This document shows positions 11,198 through 22,965 of a DNA stretch of 64,000 nt, in pieces; the stretch's first letter is position 1, and each line of letters opens with the position of its first letter. Below the pieces are notes generated by a model that saw only the letters and a program-made list of their open reading frames with translations, did no database searches and was not told where the DNA came from. The stretch is taken from the NCBI GenBank assembly GCA_021292165.1, contig CM037878.1, positions 11,834,857 through 11,898,856 on the forward strand. The letters are read 5' to 3'. The position numbers and the translations under genes are program-made. Origin of the DNA: Shinisaurus crocodilurus (lineage: Eukaryota > Chordata > Lepidosauria > Squamata > Shinisauridae).

Positions 11198-11847
11198 AGT
11201 ATGCCTGAGGGGGCTGCAGGGCCATGCGGGGGGGGCTACTCTAGTTGCTGAAGCACCTGCCGCCCTTGCCCGCTGCAGGCCATGCTTTTGGCAAACGTGT
11301 GAAGTGCCCCTATGCGCTTAGGGCCCGCGTATAGGGCACGTCCGTGAGACGGGAGATCCTGATTGGCTCAGGATCCTCCATTTGTGTGAGGGCATTCTAC
11401 ACTTGTACATTGGTACATGCAGAGAACTGCTTCACGCACTCATGACGTGCACAGCTGGCAGGCCTGTTGGTGGGGTTGGGGGAGGCAAGCCTAGCCTGCG
11501 CGGCCACGTGATCCCGCTGTGCATGCTTTAAATATTTTATTTTTTTATTTTTTTATTTGATTTGTGCCCTGTCTTTCTACTAAGAAAGATGGCACTCAAG
11601 GCAGCTATGTGAATCTCAGAATCTGTCTGAATCTCCCTCCCTGTTTTCAGTGGGGTTTCCAGCATGACTCCCAAGATCACTTTCCTGGGTAGTATCACAC
11701 AAAGTGACAGGGCATAAATTGGACGTGCAATTAGGTTGCTTTGCTCCCAGTGAGTGTCACTTTGCACTTACTGTCATGGTACGTTAATCTGCTGTAGCAG
11801 GGGTGCCCGTTCATCTAGTTTGGGGCAATCTCCTTGGGAGTCCAGCT
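11198..11847. other. Intron 1 sequence with a SINE/L2 tail fragment
   Basis: Mostly unrecognised, locally GC-rich at 11220-11520. A short antisense LINE/SINE tail (attttatttttttattt, gtgccctgtctttctacta) lies at 11525-11600. Confidence 0.4.
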
Positions 11848-11855
11848 TCCTAGGC

Positions 11856-12776
11856 CAGTGATGGCGAACCTTTTTGAGCCTGAGTGCCCAAAGTGCAACA
11901 CAAAACCAACTTATTTATTTCAAAGTGCCAACGCTGCAATTAAACCTGAATACCGAGGTTTTAATTTTAGAAAAACAACTCATACAGTTGTCCGAACTAA
12001 TTAACATATTTTGTCTTAAAAGAAAAACACAATAACAGAGCTTTCAATGATACAAACAGTTTTTTGTTGGGAAAAAAATCAACTCAAACAATTATTATAG
12101 TACTACATTGTACACATAGCCTGAAGAGAATTTATACAAACTTTTTAAATAATTAGGCACATGTATTTTTGGATAATGGATTCTCAACTTGTAATATGAT
12201 TATATGCCAGACTGAAATTGTATGGGGCAAGCTTTACCCCAGGTCCTTTCCCTGATTCTACAGGTGTCGGATTAGTAAAAGTAAAAGTCAACCTGTACTA
12301 GGATGAGCAGGATAAACAAGAAAACTAAATGTGCTTAACACATTTTAAACACTTTATGTCTTGGACTGCAAACACTGCATTAGGGAAAAGTTTGCATTGG
12401 GCATGCTTTTGCACAATTAATGTGATTTTTGCTATTGCATGCATGCTGATAATTTGTCAAACCTTGGCTCATACTCCTGTTAGTTTGAGAGCAACACATG
12501 CAGCACTCAGGTCAACTGTTAGGGCTTTACATCCAAGCCATGCTCTGTGCACATTCTTCACAATATTTTAAATGTGATAACAATGTAGAAAAGAATTCTG
12601 TAACAGGAATTCTAGAATAAAATCATTCTGTTCCACACTGTGAGAAAGAACAAGATCATTCGTGTTTTGCAGAAGGGGACAGTCTTTTTGCGATCTGGTG
12701 ACCAATGGCTCGAGTGCCCACAGAGAGGTCCCTGCGTGCCAGCTGTGGCACCCGTGCCATAGGTTCGCCATCACTG
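11856..12776. mobile_element. Non-autonomous hAT transposon, 921 bp
   Basis: Terminal repeats CAGTGATGGCGAACCT and AGGTTCGCCATCACTG, flanked by perfect 8-bp duplications TCCTAGGC (11848-11855, 12777-12784). The interior is AT-rich and lacks a transposase frame. Subterminal gtgccaa/ggcac words are typical for this hAT group. Confidence 0.92.
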
Positions 12777-13199
12777 TCCTAGGCCGTTCTGTGTTTTGAA
12801 TGTGGCCCTCACTGATGATCATGTTGCCTAGAGATCCTAGGTAAGGCACAGAGATGCAGACCCATCACCTTTTCCATGCAGGTAGGTGGAGTAGTATTCA
12901 TTCCGTTGGCTTGTTATCATTAATGGGGAAGGGTCCCTTGGGCGGTGGACCACACTTGACCCCCCCCTTCACCCCAGACTTAGTTGTCGCCAGAGTCCAC
13001 CCTACCCCCGACAGTGATGCTCCACCTGGCTGCTCCATCTTTCCTGCTTCCCATATCTTTGCTCTGCTTCCATCTTGATGACTGCATCAAAGGAGTCCAG
13101 GACTCTGGAGCTGGAAGAGGGCTTTCATGGACTGAGACTGGGGTGGGGCATAGCTTTGTGAGGTACGTAGGGCTATGAGTGCTCCATTTGTAGAGCTCC

Positions 13200-13323
13200 A
13201 TTCATAGAGTGAGGGACTTCAGTCTGGGAGCCTTGGGTTCAACTCTCCACTCAGCCATGAGGCGCACTGAGTGTGACCTTGCGCCAATCACTATCTCTGC
13301 CATACAGGGTTGTGAGGTTAACA
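13200..13323 (+). mobile_element. Old tRNA-derived SINE fragment
   Basis: agtctgggagccttgggttc, ctccactcagccatgaggcg, and atacagggttgtgaggttaa give the family order in diverged form. Confidence 0.45.
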
Positions 13324-13499
13324 TAGTTTCATAGTTTCATAGTTCATAGAGTTGGAAGGAGCCTACAAGGCTATCGAGTCCAACCCCCTGCTCAATGCAG
13401 GAAACTAGAGGAGAGGTCTCCCATCCAAGTAATAGCCAGGCCTGACCCTGCTTAGCTTTCCACACTCAGACAAGCTGAGCCAGCATGAGCCACAGGCCT
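13324..13499 (-). mobile_element. 5S-rRNA-headed SINE with CR1 tail, copy 4
   Basis: Full-length antisense copy with tcccatccaagtaatagccagg, tgcttagctttccac and gagccacaggcct. Confidence 0.85.
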
Positions 13500-15212
13500 A
13501 TGATGGAGTGCAGAGAACAATACACGCTATCATGAGCTCTTTGGAGGAAGGGTGACATAAAAAAAGAACTAAAATAAAACATGTGTGTGAAGAAAATAAT
13601 GTCATTTGTGTGAATATTATTTAAGCCTCCTGCAACTGGCAGACTGTATGAAGCCTCTGGATAGCCTAGGCCTAGTGTAAATGCCCGGAGCCTGGCCATC
13701 CGCCCTTTCCTGTTCAGCAAAGTGGCACCTTGTGTCTGCTGCTCCTCTGGCTCCAGCACAAGTTCCCGGTTTTAGCAAAGGACAGCAGGGCCCCTGTGTT
13801 GAAAATCCCTCGCTTCGGGTCTAGATCGGATGTGGCCCTGACCAAAAAAAAAATGTCCTGTTTGCCATATTTGAGAAACCCTGGCTAGGGACTGAAGCTC
13901 ATTCCTCTTGTAAAACAAACACCACGCTATTGGTCTCCCGCCCCTCCCATTAGTGGGACACAGCGCTGGGCCGGCTGCCTTCCTCTCCTGATTCTTGCAT
14001 CTCCCGTTTGCAGCTGGTGGTGTTTCCAATTTTAAAGTTCCAGGCGATTCCCTGGTCTCAGCTGCTGAGTGAAAATTAGTATCCCAAGTAATTGCCGGTC
14101 TGATGATTAAGCCAGGGCTGCCTAATTATCACCCAGATTTCACGGGATGCGTCCCAGGCTGAGCTTTGCAGGACTTTACAGAGAAGAGAACAAAGGAAGC
14201 GCTGCTGGGATTCCCAGTGTGTCCGCCAGACGCTGCTGGGATTTGGCAGCCTTCTCTCGCACACATGTGCATGGGGGGGGAAATGTGTTGACGTGGGCAG
14301 AACCGTCAATTGATTTATTTTTATTGTATGTCCTGTTTGAAATCAGTGCCAGGAGCCTCTCTCCTTCTACCAGATATATTTTCTAAATAGAGGATGGATC
14401 TCTGGCCTCAGAAGCTAATGAGCGTCTGGCGTTATACCTTTCATCTTCCCCTGCCTCGTGGGCTGCCAGCCGTTTGTATCCCGAGTTGACATTTCCTTGC
14501 AGTGATCGCTGCTTGCAGGAGCCCCTTGGCTGTGCCATATTCCGAGAAGATGATGGATGCCGCTGGCACTCCCGAGCGGATTTTGTGGAGGGCTGAGAGC
14601 AAATGCGACAACAGTGTTTGCAAGCACTGGGTGTGCTCTATGGTCTGTTTGTTTTACTAATTTTTCCCTTGTTGCTCGTCTGGCTAAGTGGTAGGGCTGC
14701 CTTGCTTCTGAGCTCCCGGCACTGACTCCACCCAGCTTTTGTCGTCTGGCTCCTTAAAACAGCCAGGAATGTTCTGCCCTTGAATTACTTTAGTGCCCGC
14801 TCATGCCTGCTCAGGTGCACTCTGCCTTGTTTTTTGACCAGAACAAAGCGATGCCACCTCTCTCTCTTTCACCTCTTTTCTCAAACCTCACTTTTTCTGT
14901 GTAGTGTTTTGCTTAGCCTCTTAGCCCTCCAACTAAAATAAGGCCTGAGGATGTGCACATTTATACATTGTTGCCCTTGCCTCTTCCTTCTGTTGCCTTA
15001 CGCCCTAATTTTGACTGTTGGGGGAGAAAGTTCCTTGGGGCAAGGGCCTGGTGTTTTGCTTATGAAATGGCCGTGTACTTTGGCGCTGTGTAAAATAACT
15101 ACTGATTTTTCTTTCTTTCTCTGGAGCTTCGTGGGAAGGTGTATCTAAAAGAATCGATCCACTTTAATGTAGGGAAAGGAAACCTGTAGATTGATGCTGG
15201 TGATGAGAATTT
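13500..15212. other. Repeat-poor stretch of intron 1
   Basis: No transposon recognised over ~1.7 kb. The part 13960-14340 mixes GC-rich text with homeodomain-like ctaattatcacc and gattaag words and might be a conserved non-coding element; this is a guess from texture only. Confidence 0.35.
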
Positions 15213-15220
15213 GGTTAGAG

Positions 15221-15355
15221 CAGTGTTTTCCAGCCTTGGGTCCCCAGATGTTTTTGGCCTACAACTCCCAGCATGCCCCAGCCAGTGTAGCTGGCTGGGG
15301 CATGCTGGGAGTTGTAGGCCAAAAACATCTGGGGGCCCAAGGTTGGAGAATACTG
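15221..15355. mobile_element. hAT foldback MITE, compact copy
   Basis: A 135-bp near-perfect hairpin, cagtgttttccagcc to ggttggagaatactg, flanked by GGTTAGAG (15213-15220, 15356-15363). Confidence 0.92.
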
Positions 15356-15363
15356 GGTTAGAG

Positions 15364-16288
15364 GCAGAATTTCAGCCATTGCGGAGAACTACAGTTCTCT
15401 GGGCTGCCTGGAGGGAGGAGCCATGACAATTAACCACTCTGCGGTGCAGACAGATCTTGAGTCCCACTGCCGCGTGCCCTCTCTGTGTTTTCGAGTATCT
15501 GCTTCAGTGCTGCAAGAAAACAGGCTTATAAACAGCCAGTTGTTTGTGATAAGCACAAATCATCTCCAGTCAACCAGCTTGGATGGTTTTCTATAAACTG
15601 GAAGAGAGATTATTACTATTTTTAAAAAAAAAAAAAATGTATGGGCTATGCAAAACTGTTGTAAAGCATTTTGCCATATGAAATATACTGAGTAGTGGCA
15701 GATGTGGTTTTTTTTTAAAAAGCTGTTTTCATTGTTCGTAACACTTGCATCAGGTTAAAAGTGAGTTAACTACTGGAGGTGGGCTTTTAGTCACTTGGAG
15801 CTCTCTGTGATGCAGTAACATGGCTGCCTTCCGCCTCTGCGAAACCCGGTCTCTGAATAACGGACATTCAGATTTAACTTGGGGAGCACAGTGCTTTACT
15901 GTGTATTACTGACGCAAGGCCTTTTCCAGTTCTGAAAAGAATGGCTTCAGATTCTGTATATTTTGGTGGTTTTTGAGGGGGCCATCTAGACCAAATCTGC
16001 ACAGTTGGCAGCTTCTGAGTTGCAAAGGATTGCCAATAGACCCTGTGCCAGGTCAGGCCTTGTTAAACTAGTGAGTCATCCTCCCCTCTGGCTTCTTGGA
16101 GGAAAGAACTAGCGTGGTTTTCTGGTTTAGCCTGAACTCGCTTGTCTAATTCTTAAGCTAATAATGAAGCTGTTGCAGCAATTGTTTGATCTGCCGATGC
16201 AGCTTTAAGATTAATTTCTAGGACATTGTTCAGATCTGGGCTGATTGCCATTTGAGTCTTAAGCACCTGCTGCAAACAGAGAGCAAGG
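15364..16288. other. Intron 1 sequence, nothing recognised
   Basis: Repeat-poor apart from short A/T runs at 15630 and 15710; no exon seen. Confidence 0.35.
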
Positions 16289-16604
16289 GCCGGTTCACAC
16301 AATCAGATAAGCCACTGTGGCTTATTTAAGCCAGGGTGGGCTGCAGTGCATGCCGGCTGCCATTATGAATGTTCAAGCTGTGGCTTGTTGTGTCCTCCAA
16401 ACCTGGGCGGCGGGGGTTGTGTTAGGATTAAACAACCCTCACATAACCTTTGGCCTCTTCTAGGGTTATGTGAGGTTAACCCTTGCACACACCCTGCTGC
16501 CCGGGTTCATGACAAGCTGCAGCCGTGGTTGGAATATTAAAGAAGCGCAGTCCACCGTTGCGTAAATAAGCCATGATGGGCTGCAGTGATCATGTGAACC
16601 AGGT
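16289..16604. repeat. Palindromic word-rich foldback element (TAAGCCACTGTGGCTTA type)
   Basis: Ends ggttcacacaatca and tgatcatgtgaacc form inverted repeats. Inside, aagccactgtggctta and aagccatgatgggctgcagtg-type words occur near both ends, and ccctcacataacc/gggttatgtgagg form an internal hairpin at 16435-16476. Confidence 0.55.
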
Positions 16605-16749
16605 CTAAATGTCCATAGTTTGTTTCCTAGCAGGACACATCTGCCAGTTAAAACACCTCTTCTAGAGCCTCTGTTCACTGCTAAGAGGGCTTCTCTAGCA
16701 ACAGCATTCTATCCAACAGCTTGCTTGAAGTGTAGTACGGAAGACTTAG

Positions 16750-17085
16750 GGTTTACTCATACGAAGGGCTCAGTTGAGACTTCCTACCAAAGCATGATTA
16801 AGAAACCATAACTACAGTTTGGCGTGATGTATGAAGTGCTGAACCATGGTTTGTGATTGGCCAGCAAACCAAAATCCCAAACCATGGCTTGAAGTTAGCC
16901 TGTAAACTATGGTTTGTGCCAGCTATGGTTTGGTGTGATATCTCATGGCTGAACTGACAAACAGTAATTGTGGCCATTGCTTTACCTTCAGAGGCCGCTG
17001 CAGATGGAAAAAGAAATGAGACAAGCAGATCTAAACCATGTTGACACCTATATGTTTGGAAGATCAAACCACGGTTTGGGTTCTA
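16750..17085. repeat. Palindromic word-rich element (AAACCATGGTTTG type)
   Basis: aaccatggtttgt, aaaccatggc, actatggtttg and accacggtttgg recur in both directions. Similar construction to the three elements above but with a different core word; clear ends were not found. Confidence 0.45.
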
Positions 17086-17887
17086 AAGCCATCCTTTGAT
17101 TTTTCTAATCAAACTTGGACATGGATTTGCTCCTTTCTGGAATTCTCCCCTCCCCAAATAATCTACCAAGCTTGCCATAGTAGTAGTCTTAGTAGTAATA
17201 GTAATCATAATCACAATAGCAGCAGCAGCAACAACAACAATAATATAAAAATAAAATTTCCTTGAATCCATTCCTGCTTTCTCTAAAAATATTCCCAGCT
17301 CCTAGGTGATCCTGACTGAAGGCTAAAGTCCTGCGGCTGGGCAGAAACAAACTATTCTCTCCTCAGCCGCTTTGATGCCCTTAAGAGGCAATGTGTCCTC
17401 TGTGTCTTCTGCACAATGGACCCTGTGATTCAAGGCAGTTTCTAAGCTGTTCATGGCATCATTCCCTGGTAATTAAGGAAATAGCTGACGATGTGCAAAA
17501 TGGTGCAACACATGGGTCTTCCTTTGTGCTCAGTGAGATCATCAGTTTGACAGGGGAGAAGGGCAGAAGAAACATGTTGAATGGAGCGCTTGTCATTGCA
17601 TATCAACTGACTCATCCTGTGTGGTGCTTACCTCTGATAGCAGCATCTCCTCCCACAAAGGGAAAGCCTGGCTTAGGAGTACGGTACTTATATTCCAGGC
17701 CTTACTTACCACCACAATATATACCGTAACTCAGCCCTCAGATCTCACTAGCTGTTTGCAAGTACTGAGTACCAGCTATGAGAACTGTGGTATGGCCCTT
17801 TGTGCCCAGGTGACCTGGCCTCCAGCTCTGCCTACTGGTTTTCTCTTGGGGAGTGGGGTGCAGGGTGGCATCTATTACAAAGAGCCA
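17086..17887. other. Intron 1 sequence with a trinucleotide-rich patch
   Basis: AGT/CAG/AAC-type microsatellite at 17175-17250; the rest unrecognised. Confidence 0.4.
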
Positions 17888-17982
17888 TGAGGAGGAGGAG
17901 GAGGATTATGTAAGCCGCCTTGAGTTCCTTGCAGGAAAAAAGGCGGGGTATAAATGTAATAAATAAAATAAATAAATAAATA
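17888..17982 (+). mobile_element. SINE 3' tail (L2-like)
   Basis: gaggaggattatgtaagccg, ttgcaggaaaaaaggcggg, gtataaatgtaataaata: tail only. Confidence 0.75.
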
Positions 17983-18285
17983 TTCAAATGGCTGCTGGCG
18001 GGTGGGCGGGCAGGAAAGCCCCAGTGGGTGTAATTCTTTCTTTCTTCCCTAATGCCGGTTTCAAAATGGGGATTTGGGGAAGGGATTTAAATCAGACCAT
18101 ATCTTTCCACTTGAATCTTGTTAATACATCTTTTCTTCTGGAATGTGGGTAGCTTGCTTTACAGTACTGATGGGACTTCATTTTAATGTGGGTGGCTCAG
18201 GAACGTATGTGTGAGAGGGGTAACTTAAGAAAAGTTACGTATATAGGGTAACCGTTGGATTTTAAAGCAGAACTCTGGCAAACTA

Positions 18286-18475
18286 TGGCGTAGTGGTGAG
18301 AGTGTTGGACTGGGACTCGGGAGATCCGGGTTCTAGTCCCCGCTCGGCCATGAAACTCACTGGGTGACTTTGGGCCAGTCACTGACTCTCAGCCTAACCT
18401 ACCTCACAGGGTTGTTGTGAGGATAAAATGGAGAGGAGGAGGAGGAGGATTATGTAAGCCACCTAATATATAAAC
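18286..18475 (+). mobile_element. tRNA-derived SINE, tail truncated
   Basis: tggcgtagtggtgagagtg (A-box), ggttctagtccc (B-box), gggccagtcactgactctc, ggttgttgtgaggataaaatg, ending tatgtaagccacc. Confidence 0.85.
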
Positions 18476-20343
18476 TAGATTAGGAACGGCAAGGGTGTGT
18501 TTGCTGGGTTCTGCAGTCTTGCTGTGGTCTTCTGTGGTTCGTAAGTTAAGAGATGGGTATTTAGTTTCTCAGTCACTGTATACTGTGCTGCCTTTGCATC
18601 TAAGAAACTATATGCTTGTGATTCATGTCCTGTGTGATAATGCAATGAACAGGTATAGTAATATGGAAGTCCAAGATACTTCAGTTACAAAATACTCACT
18701 TACTATTACAATTCAGAAATGAAGAAAAATAAACAGTAAAACAGGTCTGTTATGGTCATCAGGAATGGCACAGATTCAAGCAGGAGACAGACATTACGTA
18801 AAAGGCGTTTAGCCCACACATAGCTGAGACTAAAAGCCATTGATACCAATCGCTGCACGAAAGGGAGGTTCAGTAATAACTTTGCTATCTTGGGTTGCTG
18901 CTTAAGAAACTTAATGGGCAAAAGGGGAACTTCCGTTGGAGAGTGTGATGTACATTGTTAAGGGAGAGTAGGTGAAACCTACCCCTCTAATGGTTGAAAG
19001 AAGGAAAATGAGGTGGGCTGAGAAAAGGCATACCCAGGCTTTTATGCTTACAGGCTACAGCAGTCAGGATGTATGTAACAGGTTTTGCGATGATGGTCAC
19101 TCTCCTAGATTTAAGTCCTAGTAGAGAAACAACATGTTGTCCTTGTATTAAGCCAGAGCTATTGCGAAATTGAATCCAGATGTGTGATGGAACTATAGCA
19201 ACATATGGAAAATCCCATTTACTGCTGGCGAGCAGCAAATCAGTTTGGCAACTGCAAGAGCTTCTTGGCTTGAAGCCTTAAGACTACTTGCCAGTTGTCC
19301 CAAGCCGCTCTTCCCAGCCCAGGAAGCCAAGTAGCCGGGTGGTGGTGGTGGTGGTCATACTAGGTTAAGTTGTTCGTCAGAACTCACGTCTGACGTTTTG
19401 CCCGACCTCTGCTGCAGTGGGTCCCATTGTGCAGCATAGGCGGAGCTTAGCACCAGAAATAAAATAATTAAATATGTGTCGTATCAGTGGGTCCTGCTCT
19501 GCAATGAAATCTGAATGCCTCTGTTTGGAGTGGCAAGGCCCCGAGCAAGGTAACATGCCAGGGCGCACATGTTTGGCAAAAGAGTTTTCTCTCATAACTT
19601 GCCAGTTTTGTGGCAGTTACTATTTTGAGACTTCTGTGAATTCACTTCACATTGTTGATCTGGCACTATCCTGTCCTCTGAGCTAGAGAGCTTCCAAAGT
19701 AGCTGCTGCTTATTGACTTTGGAAGAAACACCTCACTCTTTGAAAGCTGAAATGTGGCCAGCCCCTGCTTCTAAAACCTTTTAGAAGGAAGACCGAGTCC
19801 AAGCTGAAGCCATGCGCACTTTGCTTTCATCAGCTTGGGGTTTTAAGAATTCAGGATTAGGCTTGGTTACCATTTCTAGCTCTTTCAGTATTTTGGAGAG
19901 GAAAAAGGGGAGTGTGTGTGTGTGTGTGTGACTAGAAGCTGTGAGACCTAGTATAGAAAGGGACCCTGAGACTGTGTGTGCTTAGCCCTCAGAGCCCCCT
20001 GCAGAAGTAGAAATGAATAAGGGATGAATAAGTGAATGCAACATCAGCCCCTGTTACCGGCAGGTGGTAAGAAGCCTGTGGATTGGGCAGGTCTCTGTAT
20101 AAATGCTAGCAACCTGGTCTTCTGCACTTACCTGGGCAACACAGCAGCACCTTCCACTTCAGGCTCCAGTGAAGCCCCGTGCAACATGTACTTCGGGTGG
20201 AGTGCTAGCTCACTGGCTAGCCCTGGTGAAGGGTTTATCCTTATTCATGTATTACATTTGTATCCTGCCTTTCCACTAAATGGCGCCTTAACAATCGGAG
20301 CAAACTCAAGAGTTTTGCTTGGGAATTTCAGAGCAAACTATAG
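18476..20343. other. Intron 1 sequence, nothing recognised
   Basis: About 1.9 kb without a clear exon or transposon. Small (GGT)n at 19340, (TG)n at 19911 and an old LINE/SINE tail at 20245-20290. Confidence 0.4.
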
Positions 20344-20516
20344 ATTCATAGATACATAGATCATAGAGTTGGATGAGCTTACAAGGCTATCGAGCCCAAC
20401 CCCCTGCTCAATGCAGGAAACTAGAGGAGGGGTCTCCCATCCAAGTAATAACCAGGCCTGACCCTGCTTAGCTTTCCACACTCAGACAAGCTGAGCCAGC
20501 ATGAGCCACAGGCCTG
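20344..20516 (-). mobile_element. 5S-rRNA-headed SINE with CR1 tail, copy 5
   Basis: Antisense full-length copy with tcatagagttggatgagc, gtctcccatccaagtaataac and gccacaggcctg. Confidence 0.85.
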
Positions 20517-21040
20517 TAGCTCATATCTGTTGTCACTTTCCTAGTTTTAGGCGGCTTCCGTGATCCTCACAGGCTTTAGGAGGAGCTTGATGGGCCATGG
20601 CACCATGCCGGCGAGAGTGTAGCTGCCCAAAGCCGAGGGCGCCTCACCTGAGAGTGTCTCTGCCCTGTTCTAGCTGGGTTTTCCTGCTTGGAACGGCATG
20701 CACTGGCCTTCAGTGGAAGATCTAACTTTGGTGCAATCAGTAGGGCCCTTGAAGGTCTGTAGGTTGAGCTCCTCGGCTCATACTTGTCACTTATTTTTGT
20801 TGCTTGCTAGATGACTCAGAAAATCCTCTGGTTCTTTTTATCCGCTGGGCTTACCGTCAGTGAACTAGTGGCATAGTAGCCATCATCGCTTGGATGGGAG
20901 GGCACGCCTGGTTTTTAGAAATCTGCACCCTGATTTATTGCTGCTATCTTTTCTATAGCAATTTCAGAATGGTGTGTATTCTGCACAAGTACTGACATGC
21001 AGCAACATTTGGAATTGGCCACATAATTCAGCATCCTGAG

Positions 21041-21276
21041 AATTTATTTATTTATTATATTTATACCCCGCCTTTTTTCCTGCAAGGAACCCAAGACGGC
21101 TTACATAATCCTCCTCCTCTCCATTTTTATCCTCACAACAACCCTGTGAGGTAGATTAGGCTGAGAGTCAGTGACTGGCCCAAAGTCACCCAGTGAGTTT
21201 CATGGCCGAGCGGGGACTAGAACCCGGATCTCCCGAGTCCCAGTCCAACACTCTCACCACTACGCCACACCGGCTC
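21041..21276 (-). mobile_element. tRNA-derived SINE with L2-like tail, full length
   Basis: From ttatttatttattatattta (tail) to actacgccacaccggctct (head complement). Its head-side half is part of duplication copy B. Confidence 0.9.
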
Positions 21277-21690
21277 TCAATCTCTGCTTTCCTTTAAAAG
21301 AAAACAAAAAGAGAGTTCTCTAGCACTGATGCCTGCAAAGGTGGCCTTTTAAAGTGTCAAACTCAGTGATGCCTTGTGAAATCTCAGCAGGGGCTCAGTA
21401 TGATTGCCAGTAGTCCAGGAAGGGGCTTCATGAGTAGCAGAAACAGAATCAATGATGTAAGCTAAGGAAGCATGTGCTAATTTTCATAGAATTCAGTTTT
21501 TCCTGGAGCAGAATTTGTGTTACCTTGGCCCAGAACTTTGTTTTAATGAAGAGCTCTGGGCCAATTCCATTTGTTCCCACAACTAGCATGGTAGGCTGGT
21601 CAACAACACCCTTTATTTTTCAGAGGTGGTTGAAACTTAGTGTCTTGTACAAGGCAGACACATTGACACAGGGAGGCAGCGTGGTGCAGT
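21147..21690. repeat. Internal duplication, copy B
   Basis: Matches 8468-9003 in the same orientation with only about eight differences, including a 3-base insertion near 21453. Its left edge lies inside a full-length SINE that is truncated in copy A; its right edge ends at another SINE head. Confidence 0.85.
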
Positions 21691-21842
21691 GGTGAGAGTG
21701 TTGGATTGGGACTCGGGTGATCTAGATTCTAGTCCCCACTCAGCCATGAGGCTCATTGGGTGACTTTGGGCCAGTCAATGACTCTCAGGCTAACCTACCT
21801 CACAGGGTTGTTGTGAGGATAAAATGGAGCGGAGGAGGATTA
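21675..21842 (+). mobile_element. tRNA-derived SINE, 5' part, split by a TIR element
   Basis: Sense SINE from gaggcagcgtggtgcagtgg to gcggaggaggat; it resumes after the inserted element at 22914 (atgccaccttgggttccttg). Confidence 0.85.
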
Positions 21843-22912
21843 CCGTATATACTCAAGTATAAGACTAGTTTTTCAGCACATTTTTTGTGCTGAAAAATGC
21901 CCCCTCGACTTATACATGGGTCAGCGCCCCCCCAGGACCCCCGCCGCCACCGCAAGGCACCGCCAGGCACCCCCCTCCACCCCCAGGACCCCTGCCGCCA
22001 CCCCCAGACACCCCACCCCCGTACCTGCACCCGCCGCCGCCGAAGCCCCTCCCCCGCCGAAGCCCCGCCGCGCCGAAGCCCCGCCGCGCCGAAGCCCCCC
22101 CAGACACCCCCCCACGCCACCCTACCTGCACCCGCCACCGAAGCCCCGTTGCCACCGAAAAGCCTCGCTGCCGCCGAAGCCTCACTGCCGCCGAAGCCCC
22201 TCCCCCGCCGCAGCCGCGCCGAAGCCCCCCAGACACCCTCATGCCACCCCAAACACCCCCACGCCACCCCCAAACACCCCACGCCACCCCCCAAACACCC
22301 CCACGCCACCCCAGACACCCCACCCCACCCCCGTACCTGCACCCGCCGCCGCCGAAGCCCCTCCCCGCCGAAGCCGTGCCGCGCCGCAGCCCCCCAGACA
22401 CCCCCACGCCACCCCCAAACACCCCCCCGCCACCCCCAGACACCCCCCCGCCACCCCAGACACCCCCCACCCCCCCGTCACTGTACCTGCTCCCGCCGCC
22501 AAAGCCCCACTGCTGCCAACTTCCGCCGCCAACTTCCGCCGCCGAAGCCCCAGCGTGGCTTCGGCGGCAGCGGGTGCAGGTACGGGGGTGGGGGTGTCTG
22601 GGGGTGGCAGCGGGGGTCCTGGGGGGGCTTTGGCAGTGGCGGGGCTTCGGCGGCAGCGGGTGCAGGTACGGGGGTGGGGGGTGTCTGGGGGTGGCGGCGG
22701 GGGTCCTGGGGGGGCTTTGGCAGTGGCGGGGCTTCGGCGGCAGCGGGTGCAGGTACGGTGGCGGGGGGTGTCTGGGGGTGGCGGCGGGAGTCTCCCCTCG
22801 TACATTTCCCACCCTAGACTTATACTGGAGGCAATAAGTTTTCCCAGTTTTGGGGGGTGAAACTAGGGGCCTCGACTTATGTTATGGCCGACTTATACTT
22901 GAGTATATACGG
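21843..22912. mobile_element. TIR DNA element with expanded GC-rich interior
   Basis: Inverted ends CCGTATATACTCAAGTATAAG and its complement at 22892-22912. It sits in a SINE at a TA dinucleotide (TA at 21841; TA at 22914 after one extra G), which fits Tc1/mariner-like insertion. Outer parts (gtttttcagcaca, gacttatactggaggcaat) resemble a widespread vertebrate MITE. Most of the interior, 21924-22798, has been replaced by C-rich then G-rich repeats. Confidence 0.7.
21924..22798. repeat. Strand-switching GC-rich minisatellite
   Basis: From 21924 to ~22556 the + strand is C-rich with repeated gtacctgcacccgccgcc, gccgaagcccc and cccagacaccccc words. From ~22557 the complementary words appear as tandem units of 86 and 87 bp (22559-22644, 22645-22731) plus a partial third. 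All long open frames here are by-products of base composition. Both halves could form G-quadruplexes, and the switch point could extrude a cruciform. Confidence 0.9.
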
Positions 22913-22913
22913 G

Positions 22914-22965
22914 TATGTATGCCACCTTGGGTTCCTTGCAAGAGGGGGGAAAAATTGAGGTAGCA
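22914..22965 (+). mobile_element. tRNA-derived SINE, 3' part after insertion
   Basis: Continues the SINE broken at 21842: tatgccaccttgggttccttg, then a decayed tail. Confidence 0.7.

Noticed and set aside
22559..22790. CRISPR-like repeat array
   Set aside because: Contiguous 86/87-bp tandem units without distinct spacers in a eukaryotic transposon.
21887..22860. Open frames of about 300 residues in several frames on both strands
   Set aside because: All are Pro/Gly/Ala low-complexity translations of the GC-rich minisatellite; open in nearly every frame, no splice or start context.
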